Source: Leptospira sp.
GTDB lineage: Bacteria; Spirochaetota; Leptospiria; Leptospirales; Leptospiraceae
Direction of reading: 5' to 3'
Assembly (NCBI GenBank): GCA_016742255.1
Contig: JACVCB010000002.1
Span: forward strand, 82,501 to 146,500
Length of the DNA stretch: 64,000 bases
Shown here: positions 35,758 through 44,900 of the stretch, in pieces
How the letters are laid out: each line of letters starts with the position of its first letter
Position numbering within the stretch: position 1 is the first letter of the stretch
Notes under the pieces: model-generated
Database searches by the model: none
Told to the model about the DNA's origin: nothing
Seen by the model: the letters and a program-made list of their open reading frames with translations, nothing else
Made by a program: the position numbers and the translations under genes

Positions 35758-36357
35758 TTAAACCGTTAAACTCAAATTGGGATATTTCAAAAGAAGTCGA
35801 AGTAAATCTGATCTTGTGATGATTCCAATAGGTAAATTATCGTCATTTACGATCGGCAAACAACCAATTCTTTCTTCAAGTAAAACCTTTGTCACCTGCC
35901 TGATTTCTGCACCTGCAGTTCCAACTAATACTCGTTTGATCATAGCATCTGAAACAGGCATTCCCTTTTCATAGGATTTCATTTTGTCTAACAAATCCCT
36001 GTCAGAAACAAATCCCACTAGTTTTCCCGACTCGTTGGTAACAGGAAGGTGTCGGATTCCTTTCTCCATCATAAAGTCGAGGCAAGTTTCGATGGTTTCG
36101 TCTTGGGTTTTGGTCCAAACGGGATTTGTCATGATCTCGTGGAGGAAAAAAACAGGTTTTTCTGTCGGAAGGGAGGATTCTTTGTAAACATCCCCTGGAG
36201 TTCGGTGGAGAAAAGAGCCAGTGGGAGTTGTTCCTGGTTCTCCTTCCCCAATGGCTGGTGCTGAAGGTTTTCCGGATGGGTGGACCATGGGGACACGATT
36301 GGGTTGGATTTGCGGGGGATTGGGGGAAATTCGGCCGTCATGGATCCAAAAGAACAT
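35758..36357 (-). CDS. CBS-domain protein with proline-rich N-terminus
   Basis: 199 aa. After about 60 Pro/Gly-rich residues there is a pair of CBS motifs: IMTNPVWTKTQDETIETCLDFM with HLPVTNESGKLVGFVSDRDLL, and CLPIVNDDNLPIGIITRSDLLRLL. CBS pairs bind adenosine nucleotides and control partner proteins. It is encoded just before a Na+ symporter, so regulation of transport is possible but inferred. GGTAGGG lies eight bases before the ATG; divergent from the acyl-CoA ligase gene. Confidence 0.82.
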   Translation of the reverse strand: MFFWIHDGRISPNPPQIQPNRVPMVHPSGKPSAPAIGEGEPGTTPTGSFLHRTPGDVYKESSLPTEKPVFFLHEIMTNPVWTKTQDETIETCLDFMMEKGIRHLPVTNESGKLVGFVSDRDLLDKMKSYEKGMPVSDAMIKRVLVGTAGAEIRQVTKVLLEERIGCLPIVNDDNLPIGIITRSDLLRLLLKYPNLSLTV

Positions 36358-36480
36358 AATTATGCCCTACCTTTCTGAAAAGTTTGTCAAAAATAAGAAA
36401 AAACTTGCAAAAAACGAACAGTGATTTTTTATCCATCCTACATTTCCTGTAAAAAGAACGAACTGAAAAAGGCAAAACCT

Positions 36481-38382
36481 ATGAACCAAAACTACCAAAT
36501 CCTTTACCAAACATTGGAATCCGTCGCAAATACCTTCCCAACGAAAATTTCGTTCCGGAAACGGAAGTCGACCACTGAGTTTCCTGGGATCAGTTTTGGA
36601 GAATTGAAAGAGTTTGTCGACCACTTGACTTCGGGATTCATCGATCTTGGTGTTGAGGTAGGAGACCGAATCGGATTTTTTTGTGATGCATCCGTTAATT
36701 GGCTTCGGACCGATCTTTCGATTTTAACGGCAGGTGCGGTTGTAGTCCCAAGAGGGACAGATATCGTTCGTGAAGAAATTTTATACATCTTAAACCATTC
36801 TGAAGCAAAGTTTTTGGTGGTTCAAAAACCAAAAGACAAAAAGAGAATCGATGACTTGTTAGGTGAACTTCCTCATTTGAAACAAATTTTTGTTTTGGAA
36901 AATGAACAAGGTGAACTTATTTCTGGACCTAATTCTATTTTGTCTTTGGTGGAAAAGGGAAAAGAAATTTGGAAAACAAATGGAAAACAAAACTTAGAAA
37001 ATCGAATCAAACAAATTGATCCAGATGCTTTGGCGACTTTAATTTATACTTCAGGGACTACAGGAAATCCTAAAGGTGTGATGTTGTCTCAAAAAGGATG
37101 GATCACAGCCATTCAAAATACGATTGCACGTTTGGATATGAATTCAAATGACAATGCTGTTAGTTTATTGCCACCTTGGCATGCCTTTGAAAGAGCCATT
37201 GAGTATGCAGGTATATTCCTTGGTTTAGATTTTTTGGTTTCCAATATGACAAGCCTAAAGGATGACCTTCGTGATTTTCGACCTACGATTTTTCCATCCG
37301 TTCCAAGGATATGGGAATCTGTTTATAATGGGATTATGGCAAAAGTTGCTAAAGAAGGTGGATTCAAAGAAAAGTTATTCCATTTCTTTTTAAGCGTCGG
37401 TGCTACATGGGCACGTTTCTATGCGATGTTTATGGGATTTGAGTTTGAAATCAAAAAACCAAACATTATTATTTCTTTATGCAAACGTAGTTATGCATTA
37501 TTGATTTTAATTTTTCTCTCTCCTTTTAAGTTACTCAGTATAAAAATTTTTTCGACCATACACAAAGCATTGGGTGGAAGGATACGAATTTGTATTTCTG
37601 CTGGATCTGCTTTACCAAGTGTTGTGGATGGGTTTTTATCCGCCATTGGATTAAAAGTTTTAGAAGGTTATGGAATGACAGAAACTTCTGCTGTTGTTTC
37701 CATTCGATCCAATACAAAACCAACCAAAGGAACTGTTGGAATACCAATTGATGGTTATTCTATTCGTTTAAAAGATGAAACAGGTAAAATCCTAACAAAA
37801 ACAGGAGATAAAGGGACTCTTTGGATTAAATCCAAACAGATATTAAAGGGTTATTATAAAAGACCTGAACTCAATCAGGTTGTTTTTGATTCAGATGGTT
37901 TTTTTGACACTGGTGATTTGATGATGATTTCACATCGAAATGAACTTGTGTTTGCTGGTAGATCGAAAGATACCATTGCTCTCATAGGTGGTGAAAACGT
38001 TGAGCCAATCCCAATTGAAGACAAACTGTTAACATCGTCTTATATTGATCAAGTGATGGTAGTTGGTCATGATAAAAAAACATTGGCTGCGCTGATTGTC
38101 CCGAATTTTGAGGCGGTTGAAGCAAAAATTCCGGGTTTATCAAAAGACAAAGCTGTTGAATGGAACTCGAATCCGAAAGTTCGTGAACTATTTCGATCGG
38201 AGATTTCTAAAATTATATCTAAGGATAATGGATTTAAGTCTTTTGAAATGATTCCAGCTAACAATTTCTATGTGGTGCCAAGGCCATTTGATCCAGATGT
38301 GGAAATGACAAGAACTCTTAAAATGAAGCGAAATATAATTTCGGAAGTATTTACAAAACAAATCGAAGGAATTTACCAATGA
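36481..38382 (+). CDS. Long-chain acyl-CoA synthetase (AMP-forming)
   Basis: 633 aa from the ATG at 36481 (AAGG nine bases upstream). It activates fatty acids to acyl-CoA via acyl-AMP. Motifs: the P-loop-like YTSGTTGNPKGVMLS, GYGMTETSAVVSIRS, and the C-terminal FDTGDLMMISHRNELVFAGR with GGENVEPIPIED. Length and the ISFGELKEFVDHL start fit FadD/FAA1-type enzymes. Its last codons overlap the acyl-CoA dehydrogenase by four bases (ATGA). With the later hydratase gene it forms a fatty-acid operon. Confidence 0.88.
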   Translation: MNQNYQILYQTLESVANTFPTKISFRKRKSTTEFPGISFGELKEFVDHLTSGFIDLGVEVGDRIGFFCDASVNWLRTDLSILTAGAVVVPRGTDIVREEILYILNHSEAKFLVVQKPKDKKRIDDLLGELPHLKQIFVLENEQGELISGPNSILSLVEKGKEIWKTNGKQNLENRIKQIDPDALATLIYTSGTTGNPKGVMLSQKGWITAIQNTIARLDMNSNDNAVSLLPPWHAFERAIEYAGIFLGLDFLVSNMTSLKDDLRDFRPTIFPSVPRIWESVYNGIMAKVAKEGGFKEKLFHFFLSVGATWARFYAMFMGFEFEIKKPNIIISLCKRSYALLILIFLSPFKLLSIKIFSTIHKALGGRIRICISAGSALPSVVDGFLSAIGLKVLEGYGMTETSAVVSIRSNTKPTKGTVGIPIDGYSIRLKDETGKILTKTGDKGTLWIKSKQILKGYYKRPELNQVVFDSDGFFDTGDLMMISHRNELVFAGRSKDTIALIGGENVEPIPIEDKLLTSSYIDQVMVVGHDKKTLAALIVPNFEAVEAKIPGLSKDKAVEWNSNPKVRELFRSEISKIISKDNGFKSFEMIPANNFYVVPRPFDPDVEMTRTLKMKRNIISEVFTKQIEGIYQ

Positions 38383-39953
38383 TTAATCCCAAACTAAATC
38401 CTTATCTGGGTGATGAGGAAAGAAGTTTTTACAACACAGTCTTTCAATTTTCAGAAGACAAGGTATACCCATCATCTGAAGAAAGGGACGAAAAAGAAAT
38501 TTGGTCTGACGAACTCTGGAAAGAGTTTTCGAAAGCAGGTTTAACTGGTCTAACAATACCAGCAGAATACGGTGGTGAAGGTGCAAGTTGTTTGCTTTGT
38601 TCAATCGCAACTGATGCATTTGCTTCTGGTTCATTAGATGGGGGTATTGGTTTATCATGGGTTGCCCATTTGGTTATTGGTACGATGCCAATTGTATTCC
38701 AAGGAACTGAAGCCCAAAAAGCCAAATACCTCACTAAATTAGCAACTGGTGAATGGATGGCAGGATTTGCTCTCACAGAACCAGCGTCAGGTTCCGATGC
38801 AGCTTCCCTTCTAACAAAAGCAGAAGAAGTGGAAGGTGGATGGAAATTAAATGGATCAAAAACATTTATCACAAATGGTCCTGTCGGTCAGGTGTTTATT
38901 GTCATGGCAAGAACTTCCGAAAAAGGAAGAGGACCCATGGGAATCTCTGCGTTTATCGTGGAAAGCAACACACCAGGATTTAAGGTGAGTAAGGTTTTAA
39001 AAAAATTAGGCCATCATACTTCTATGACTGCTGAACTGGTTTTCGAAGATATGATCATTCCAAAAGAAAACCTTCTTGGACCATTAAACACTGGTTTTAT
39101 GAGGATAGGAAAGGAAACTTTGGAATGGGAAAGAACTGTTTTTGTTGCTGGATTAAGTGGAGCAATGGAGTTCTGTTTCCGCAAAGGAATGCGATATGCC
39201 AATGAAAGAGTCCAATTTGGGAAATCGATATCCAGTTTTTATGGAATGCGAGATATTCTTGTAAGAAACTGGGTTTATATCCAAGCAGCCAGAAGATTGA
39301 TTTATTGGGTAGCAGAGAGAAAAGATAGGGGAATTCCTTCACCACTTGAAAGTAGTTTAGGTAAATTAATTTCATCTGAACTCGCTGAAGACGTAGCAAA
39401 AGACACTGTACAATTGTTTGGTGGATATGGTTACATGAAAGAGTATGCTGTTGAAAGATTTTATCGTGATGTCAAATTGGGAACGATTGGTGGTGGAACA
39501 AGTGAGATCCAAAGATCAATCATTTCTTCGTTATATCCTGGTAAGGAAAAATTTCAAAAAGAATTTAGTGCCATTGGAAATCCACAGAGTGTAACTGATT
39601 CCATTCAAAATTTACTTTTTGATATCATTCTAATAATGGATGGGGAACCAAACCGTAAAAAACAACAATCCATTGAATTTGCTTTTGCAGATGTGTTATC
39701 GGTTTTTGTGATCCTATGTTTATCTGAAATTGACACTCATAAAACGATAGATTCTTATCCAAAAGAAGAAAAAATGATAGATCGGAAGTTACTTTCGTAT
39801 TATCTTGTGGGTAAGTATTTAATGTCCATGAGCCGACTCAATCAATTCGTAAAAAAAGAACTCAATGAAATTTGGAATCTCTATAGAGAGTTAGCAAATT
39901 CAATTGAGGAAACAGTTCATACAAGGTTTTCTTCTCTTCAGGAGTTAGCTTAA
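38379..39953 (+). CDS. Acyl-CoA dehydrogenase
   Basis: Oxidises acyl-CoA to enoyl-CoA with FAD and passes electrons to electron-transfer flavoprotein (etfAB at 58694-60425). 524 aa: the N-terminal domain GLTIPAEYGGEG, the family signature GFALTEPASGSDAAS, SKTFITNG, ERVQFGKSISSF, and QLFGGYGYMKEYAVERFYRDVKLG. The usual catalytic Glu of the 'YEGTSEIQ' motif is Gly here (IGGGTSEIQ); a Glu in TLEWERT at the position used by isovaleryl- and long-chain enzymes could serve. The extra C-terminal 130 aa are unusual for single-domain enzymes. Translationally coupled to the ligase. Confidence 0.87.
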   Translation: MINPKLNPYLGDEERSFYNTVFQFSEDKVYPSSEERDEKEIWSDELWKEFSKAGLTGLTIPAEYGGEGASCLLCSIATDAFASGSLDGGIGLSWVAHLVIGTMPIVFQGTEAQKAKYLTKLATGEWMAGFALTEPASGSDAASLLTKAEEVEGGWKLNGSKTFITNGPVGQVFIVMARTSEKGRGPMGISAFIVESNTPGFKVSKVLKKLGHHTSMTAELVFEDMIIPKENLLGPLNTGFMRIGKETLEWERTVFVAGLSGAMEFCFRKGMRYANERVQFGKSISSFYGMRDILVRNWVYIQAARRLIYWVAERKDRGIPSPLESSLGKLISSELAEDVAKDTVQLFGGYGYMKEYAVERFYRDVKLGTIGGGTSEIQRSIISSLYPGKEKFQKEFSAIGNPQSVTDSIQNLLFDIILIMDGEPNRKKQQSIEFAFADVLSVFVILCLSEIDTHKTIDSYPKEEKMIDRKLLSYYLVGKYLMSMSRLNQFVKKELNEIWNLYRELANSIEETVHTRFSSLQELA

Positions 39954-39956
39954 ATT

Positions 39957-41198
39957 GTGAAAGCAGCTGCCCGGATTGCAATTTTTTATTTGTTCTTCGG
40001 GTATCTGTGGATTTATTACTCTGATTATGCAATTTCCTTATTTTCGCTTTCAGCAGAAGATATTAGGGAAATTCAAAGCTTAAAAGGGTGGGGATTTGTT
40101 ACAATCTCAGCCTTTATCATCTATTTTCTGTTAGTTCGGGAATTAAAATACCAAAAAAAAGTTTTGTCCGAGAAGTTTGAATCGGATCAATTATTCCAAG
40201 TTATATTGGAACGAATTGAAGATGCAGTGATCGTCTTTAATTTGGATACTTGGAAAATTGATTTTTTGAGTGAACAAGTCTGCCGGTTATTTGATGCCAA
40301 AACTGGCGATATTTTATCGAATCCGCAAATATTGATAGATCGTGTTTATGAGGCTGACCGTGCGCGTATGACTCAAATATGGATGAATCAATTAAGAGAA
40401 AATCATACAGGTTTATTGTATCGGATTCAGATGAAGGATGGAAAAATCAAATGGGCATTGGAACACCGATTATTCATTCCCTCAATAGATGGAAGTCCAA
40501 ACAAAGCAGTAGCTGTTATCTCGGATATGACCAGTTATATGGAGAATCAGACCAAACTGGAGCAATCTTTAAAAGAAAACGAAACTTTGCTAACGGAAGT
40601 CCACCATCGTGTTAAAAATAACCTCGCTGTTATCATTTCCTTTTTGCAATTACAAGTATATTCCTCTCCCCCTGAAACTGCAGATATTTTGGAACAAAGT
40701 ATTGTTAGAATTAAAGCTATTGCACTTGTGCATGAAAAATTATACAGCGGTAAAAACTTATCAGGTTTGAGTTCTGTCGATTATATCACAAGTCTTGTTG
40801 AAAATATAAAACTCATGTATATGCGTACAGATATTCTCATCGAACTAGATATTCAAAAAATGGAGTTTAATATCATAGATGCAATTCCAATGGGACTTAT
40901 GATAACAGAGATGTTAACTAATAGTTTTAGACACGCATTTAAAATTCCAAAAGAAGATGCACAAATCAAAATTGAATTTATTGTAAATGAAAATGGTCAA
41001 TTCGAATTAAAATATCGTGATAATGGAAGTGGATTTCCAATTGGTTTTGATTATCGAAAAGCAGAAACCATTGGATTGTCAGTTATCTTTTCATTGAGTA
41101 GTCAACTAAATGGGCGAGAGATTGAATGTTCCTCAAGCCCTGGCCAAGGTGTCTTTTATCATTTTTCATTTTCGCCTAAAAGAATAAATTCAAAATAA
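39957..41198 (+). CDS. PAS sensor histidine kinase (HisKA_2 type) inside the fatty-acid operon
   Basis: 413 aa. Two N-terminal membrane segments (about residues 6-28 and 45-62) carry an FGYLWIYYSDY start seen in similar kinases. A PAS domain (about 80-185) follows, then the H-box EVHHRVKNNLAV and the ATPase domain (MTEMLTNSFRHAF-like N-box: ITEMLTNS; G-box DNGSGFPIGF). GTG start three bases after the previous stop. It resembles the kinase at 5641 in its core. Partners are not adjacent; its location suggests sensing connected with lipid metabolism. Confidence 0.86.
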   Translation: MKAAARIAIFYLFFGYLWIYYSDYAISLFSLSAEDIREIQSLKGWGFVTISAFIIYFLLVRELKYQKKVLSEKFESDQLFQVILERIEDAVIVFNLDTWKIDFLSEQVCRLFDAKTGDILSNPQILIDRVYEADRARMTQIWMNQLRENHTGLLYRIQMKDGKIKWALEHRLFIPSIDGSPNKAVAVISDMTSYMENQTKLEQSLKENETLLTEVHHRVKNNLAVIISFLQLQVYSSPPETADILEQSIVRIKAIALVHEKLYSGKNLSGLSSVDYITSLVENIKLMYMRTDILIELDIQKMEFNIIDAIPMGLMITEMLTNSFRHAFKIPKEDAQIKIEFIVNENGQFELKYRDNGSGFPIGFDYRKAETIGLSVIFSLSSQLNGREIECSSSPGQGVFYHFSFSPKRINSK

Positions 41199-41218
41199 TA
41201 TACATAGTTGTAGGTTTT

Positions 41219-41641
41219 ATGTACAATCAAGGAAAACGTTTTTCAGAAATCCAAATTGGAGAAAAAGCATCGTTTACAAAAACAATTTCAGAAACAGATG
41301 TTTATCTTTTTGCTGGGATTAGTGGAGATTTTAATCCATTACATGTGGATGAGGAATATGCCAAAACAACTAGTTTTGGAACAAGAATCGCACATGGGGG
41401 CCTTGCTGCTTCCTTACTTGCTCCTGTATTGGGAATGAAGTTGCCTGGCCTAGGAACTGTTGCTTTAGAAACAACAACTAAGTTTCGAAAACCAGTTTAT
41501 TTTGGAGATACAATCACCTGTTTGGTGGAAGTGGTTGAAAAAGTAGAAAGGATAAAAGCCGTTAAAATGAAAATTGTTTGGTCTAATCAGAAAGGAGAAG
41601 TGGTTAGTAAAGGTGAGACCTTGGTCATTCCTCCTGGTTGA
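41219..41641 (+). CDS. MaoC-like (R)-enoyl-CoA hydratase
   Basis: 140 aa hot-dog fold protein with the catalytic Asp/His pair of the hydratase-2 motif (GDFNPLHVDEEYA then RIAHGGLAASLL). The enzyme adds water to enoyl-CoA, giving (R)-3-hydroxyacyl-CoA. It is the last gene of the acyl-CoA ligase, dehydrogenase and kinase cluster; 20 bases separate it from the kinase. The 3' end overlaps the convergent DUF1292-like gene by 17 bases. Confidence 0.9.
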   Translation: MYNQGKRFSEIQIGEKASFTKTISETDVYLFAGISGDFNPLHVDEEYAKTTSFGTRIAHGGLAASLLAPVLGMKLPGLGTVALETTTKFRKPVYFGDTITCLVEVVEKVERIKAVKMKIVWSNQKGEVVSKGETLVIPPG

Positions 41642-41990
41642 GGAATTGGCCAACTAAACCAATTTCATCTTCTACGAATTCACGAACTTCTTCTAGTTCA
41701 TCTTCATCCAAAATTTCTTCTAAAATTTCTTCCCCAGCCTCGTCTTGCCCAAGTCGCATGACTATGTATCCTGGCACTTCCGAATCTGGATCATCCATTT
41801 CTACATTCACAAATTGGTATTCTTGCTCTGTTGTGGGTATAAAAACGAGATAATCATTTCCGAGTAAAGAAAATGAATAAAAAACTTCCCATTGGTAACT
41901 ATTTCCTTTTTCATCCACCAAATCAATTTCTTCGGAAGTTCGGTTGGGTAAAAAATCATCTGCTTGGAATCCAAATTCCTTATTTTCCAT
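41625..41990 (-). CDS. Acidic DUF1292-like small protein
   Basis: 121 aa, strongly acidic, with EEIDLVDEKGNSYQWEV, an aromatic strand (YLVFIPTTEQEYQFVNV) and an acidic tail of Asp/Glu repeats. The middle resembles the DUF1292 (YrzB-like) domain. Its start overlaps the stop of the HNH gene by one base, so the pair is co-translated. Function unknown. Confidence 0.72.
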   Translation of the reverse strand: MENKEFGFQADDFLPNRTSEEIDLVDEKGNSYQWEVFYSFSLLGNDYLVFIPTTEQEYQFVNVEMDDPDSEVPGYIVMRLGQDEAGEEILEEILDEDELEEVREFVEDEIGLVGQFLNQEE

Positions 41991-42283
41991 TAGTTAAAGA
42001 ATTCCTTCTCAAAGGGTAGACTATGTTTTTTTTTGAAATTACATTCTTTACATGCTGGAACTAAATTAGCTTTGACTGACTTCCCACCTCGTATAAGTGG
42101 AATTAGATGGTCCATTGTTAGGTCTTCAACTTTGAATTTTTTACCACAATAATGGCAAATTCCAGAGGCACGTTTGTTTTTCCACCAAGCTGTATTTTTT
42201 AAGTCTTTGGCTTTTTTCCTTTCCCTTTTGATTTCTTCATCGCTGACATCAGAGAAAAATGGTTCTAGCGGAGGATCGGTCAT
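41990..42283 (-). CDS. HNH endonuclease-like small protein
   Basis: 97 aa with the HNH layout: CHYCGKKF, MDHLIPLIRGGKS, NLVPACKECNFKK. The four Cys (CxxC twice) fit a structural zinc and DH/N form the nuclease core. A single-domain HNH protein of this size could act on DNA or serve as a partner. No restriction methylase or toxin-antitoxin partner is adjacent. Overlaps the DUF1292-like gene by one base. Confidence 0.85.
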   Translation of the reverse strand: MTDPPLEPFFSDVSDEEIKRERKKAKDLKNTAWWKNKRASGICHYCGKKFKVEDLTMDHLIPLIRGGKSVKANLVPACKECNFKKKHSLPFEKEFFN

Positions 42284-42332
42284 ACCTTAAAAAAATCTGT
42301 TATTTTCCCTTCGTCAAGAAAAAGATGGAGGA

Positions 42333-43445
42333 ATGGGACGACTCATATACCTAGATAATTTACGTTCTTTTGCCTTATTACTTGGGATTGTTTTCCATTC
42401 TGCGATTGTTTACGCTTCAGATATCAAATATGCCATCCAAACAGAAGAACGAAGTGAAATTTTATCCTACTTTTGTTATTGGATCCATAGTTTTCGAATG
42501 CCAATGTTTTATATGATTTCTGGTTTTTTTTCAGCAATGGTCATTGAAAAAAAAGGAACTTCATTTTATTTAGATGGGAGATTAAAAAGAGTATTCATAC
42601 CAACAATTTTTGGATTGTTGTTTCTAGCTCCGATTCAATATTTTTTGATGGAAAAACTGAATGCACCTAATGTAAGTTTAGTGGATTTTTTGAGTTCGTT
42701 TTTTACAAAAGATAAGTTTCAACATTCTCATATTTGGTTTTTAGTTGATTTGTTTTTGTTTAGTATGATTTATGTTCTGGTACAAAAACCTTTGAATCGA
42801 TTTGCTAAGTGGAAACCATTTAGAAATTTATACGGAAAAGTATTTTATCTACTTTGTTTTTCTTTTATTCTAGTTCTCTTGGCCCATACACAATTTGGAA
42901 AAGGGGAATCTATTTACGGTATTTTTAAATTAACCTTTGTTTACCAGTTTGCTTTTTTTATTGTGGGTGTGTTTTGTTTTTTTTGGAAGGAGATACTTTT
43001 TGAAGTTTCCATGCCAAAATTAAAACCTTACGCGATTTTGGTTTGGGCTATCTTAGTTTCTCTTTTACTCATGGAGTTAGAAATTTCCGATCCTTTATGG
43101 ATTTATTTTTCCTATGCAAATCCAATGTATCGTATTCTCCACATTTTTTTATGGGTTCTTTCGCCATTTTTATGGACTGTATTCTTTGTATTTGCCTTTG
43201 TTCAATTCGGAAATGATGAAGGTAAAATGGGAACATATATCATCGAAGCAAGTTTACCAATTTACTTATTACACCATCCAATTTCACTAACGTATGCTTA
43301 TATGATGAAAGAAAGTCCTTACCCTATTTGGGGTAAGTTTCTCTTTCATAATCTTTTTGTTTTGGTGTTTAGTTTTCTACTCTATGAGATTTTAATCAAA
43401 AGATCGCGATCGTTACGTTTTATCTTTGGATTAAAAATAAATTAA
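42333..43445 (+). CDS. Acyltransferase-3 family membrane protein (OpgC-like)
   Basis: 370 aa with about ten membrane segments. The N-terminal motif YLDNLRSFALLLGIVFHS and the segment RMPMFYMISGFF with RLKRVFIPTIFG are typical for acyltransferase-3 proteins that O-acylate sugars of envelope glycans. The RMPMF-type motif places it near OpgC/MdoC-like members. The target is not known. Its end overlaps the convergent amine oxidase gene by four bases. Confidence 0.82.
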   Translation: MGRLIYLDNLRSFALLLGIVFHSAIVYASDIKYAIQTEERSEILSYFCYWIHSFRMPMFYMISGFFSAMVIEKKGTSFYLDGRLKRVFIPTIFGLLFLAPIQYFLMEKLNAPNVSLVDFLSSFFTKDKFQHSHIWFLVDLFLFSMIYVLVQKPLNRFAKWKPFRNLYGKVFYLLCFSFILVLLAHTQFGKGESIYGIFKLTFVYQFAFFIVGVFCFFWKEILFEVSMPKLKPYAILVWAILVSLLLMELEISDPLWIYFSYANPMYRILHIFLWVLSPFLWTVFFVFAFVQFGNDEGKMGTYIIEASLPIYLLHHPISLTYAYMMKESPYPIWGKFLFHNLFVLVFSFLLYEILIKRSRSLRFIFGLKIN

Positions 43446-44818
43446 GTTTTACTAATGGCTTGGATGGCAGAGGCAACTGCACTATCCATACTTCCCGTGT
43501 GTAAGGCAAGATGTTCTCCTGCAAAAAATACTCTTTCAAACGGTTCGTTCCAAACATCTTTGATTCCATAACTACCTGGTGGGAATAGGGATACAAACCC
43601 TGACCTACCGGTTGTTTTTTGAAAACTATGGAAATGGAAAGGGTTTTCTTGTAATAACTCAAAATTGCCCAATTCTTCCAGAGCAGACAACATCAGATTT
43701 TTTTTCTGACGATCACTTCCTTTTTCAAAGAGGGAAGCCTTATCTCCTGTTGAAATTGAAGTAAGGGCCGTTATATTTTGGCCAATCGCTTGGTCAGAAA
43801 CATATAAAGTTTCAGCGGCCGTATTCGTGGACTGGAAAAAATTAGAATAAGTACTATTACTTTTTACAAAACAGATGTTCTTTGAAATTTTACCTGTTTG
43901 CATGCGCAGAGCAGAATAGATTAGATCCTTCGGTAAAGTTGGTGTCCACTTGATGTCTAACACAGCTGCAGAAGGCAATGTACAAACAATCAAATTTCCT
44001 TTGATGATACGTCCAGAGGATAACTCAACAGACACTTGGTTTTTCTGTTGGGAAACTTTTGTTGCTGATTCCCCAAGTAATAATTCTTGTCCCTTTAATT
44101 GTGATACAAGTGCTTGGATGATTTGTTCTGCTCCGCTACTAACCAAATACTTCGGTTTGAGTGCAGATTGCAGTGCTGAGAGGTCATCTAATACCGATTC
44201 ACTGGAGATTTGGTTTAAGTCAGCACCCAAAATGATACGATAAAGATCATTCATTGACCTTATTTCTTCTTCTGTTAATCCTTGGTACCTTGCATAAGAT
44301 GAAAAATTGATTTTATCCAATCCTTGTTTTTGGCCTGTGCCTAAAGATTTGTGTAAATCAATGACTTTATCTAATGTATCGATGGATGAACTAGAAATTT
44401 TATGTAGGTCGGAATTGTTTTTAGATAATGAAAATCGTTCTGTGACATTTGCATTCACTAACTCAAGCCCTAGTTGTTTGACAAGACTCTTAATGTCTGT
44501 TTGGTTCTCGCTAATCCATTCACCACCTAAGTCTTGTACAATTCCCAAACTAGGATTGGAATAGGTGGCAATTCTTCCTCCAAATTGGTCTCCTCTTTCG
44601 ACGACTGTTACATCATAACCCGTTTGTTTTAATAAGTAGGCAGAATAAAGTCCCGACAAACCCCCACCGAGTACGATGGCTTTTTTTGCACCTGAGGTTC
44701 TTGTTTTTGTTTCTGCGTTTACCACACCTGTGGATTGTCCGTAGAATTTTTTAGGGGAGAGGAGGCTTAAGCCCGCTGCTGTGGCAGTCAAATTTTTAAG
44801 GAATGTTTTTCGATTCAT
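43442..44818 (-). CDS. Flavin-containing amine oxidoreductase, exported
   Basis: 458 aa from the ATG at 44818 (GGGGAAAG five bases upstream). Monoamine-oxidase-like FAD protein: dinucleotide-binding GGGLSGLYSA, VVERGDQFGGRIATYS, and the C-terminal FAGEHLALHTGSMDSAVASA. Before the FAD domain is a signal-like segment starting MNRKTFLKN, a twin-arginine-like pattern with Lys for the second Arg. The frame can be extended to 45121 but that overlaps the divergent gene. It would oxidise amines in the periplasm. The function of the extended reading is rejected elsewhere. Confidence 0.82.
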   Translation of the reverse strand: MNRKTFLKNLTATAAGLSLLSPKKFYGQSTGVVNAETKTRTSGAKKAIVLGGGLSGLYSAYLLKQTGYDVTVVERGDQFGGRIATYSNPSLGIVQDLGGEWISENQTDIKSLVKQLGLELVNANVTERFSLSKNNSDLHKISSSSIDTLDKVIDLHKSLGTGQKQGLDKINFSSYARYQGLTEEEIRSMNDLYRIILGADLNQISSESVLDDLSALQSALKPKYLVSSGAEQIIQALVSQLKGQELLLGESATKVSQQKNQVSVELSSGRIIKGNLIVCTLPSAAVLDIKWTPTLPKDLIYSALRMQTGKISKNICFVKSNSTYSNFFQSTNTAAETLYVSDQAIGQNITALTSISTGDKASLFEKGSDRQKKNLMLSALEELGNFELLQENPFHFHSFQKTTGRSGFVSLFPPGSYGIKDVWNEPFERVFFAGEHLALHTGSMDSAVASAIQAISKT

Positions 44819-44900
44819 AGAACTTTCCCCTATTTTACCACTGAAAACAAAAAAGGCTAGAAAAATTACAAAAATAGATTCTATTGACCTTGGCTTTTTT

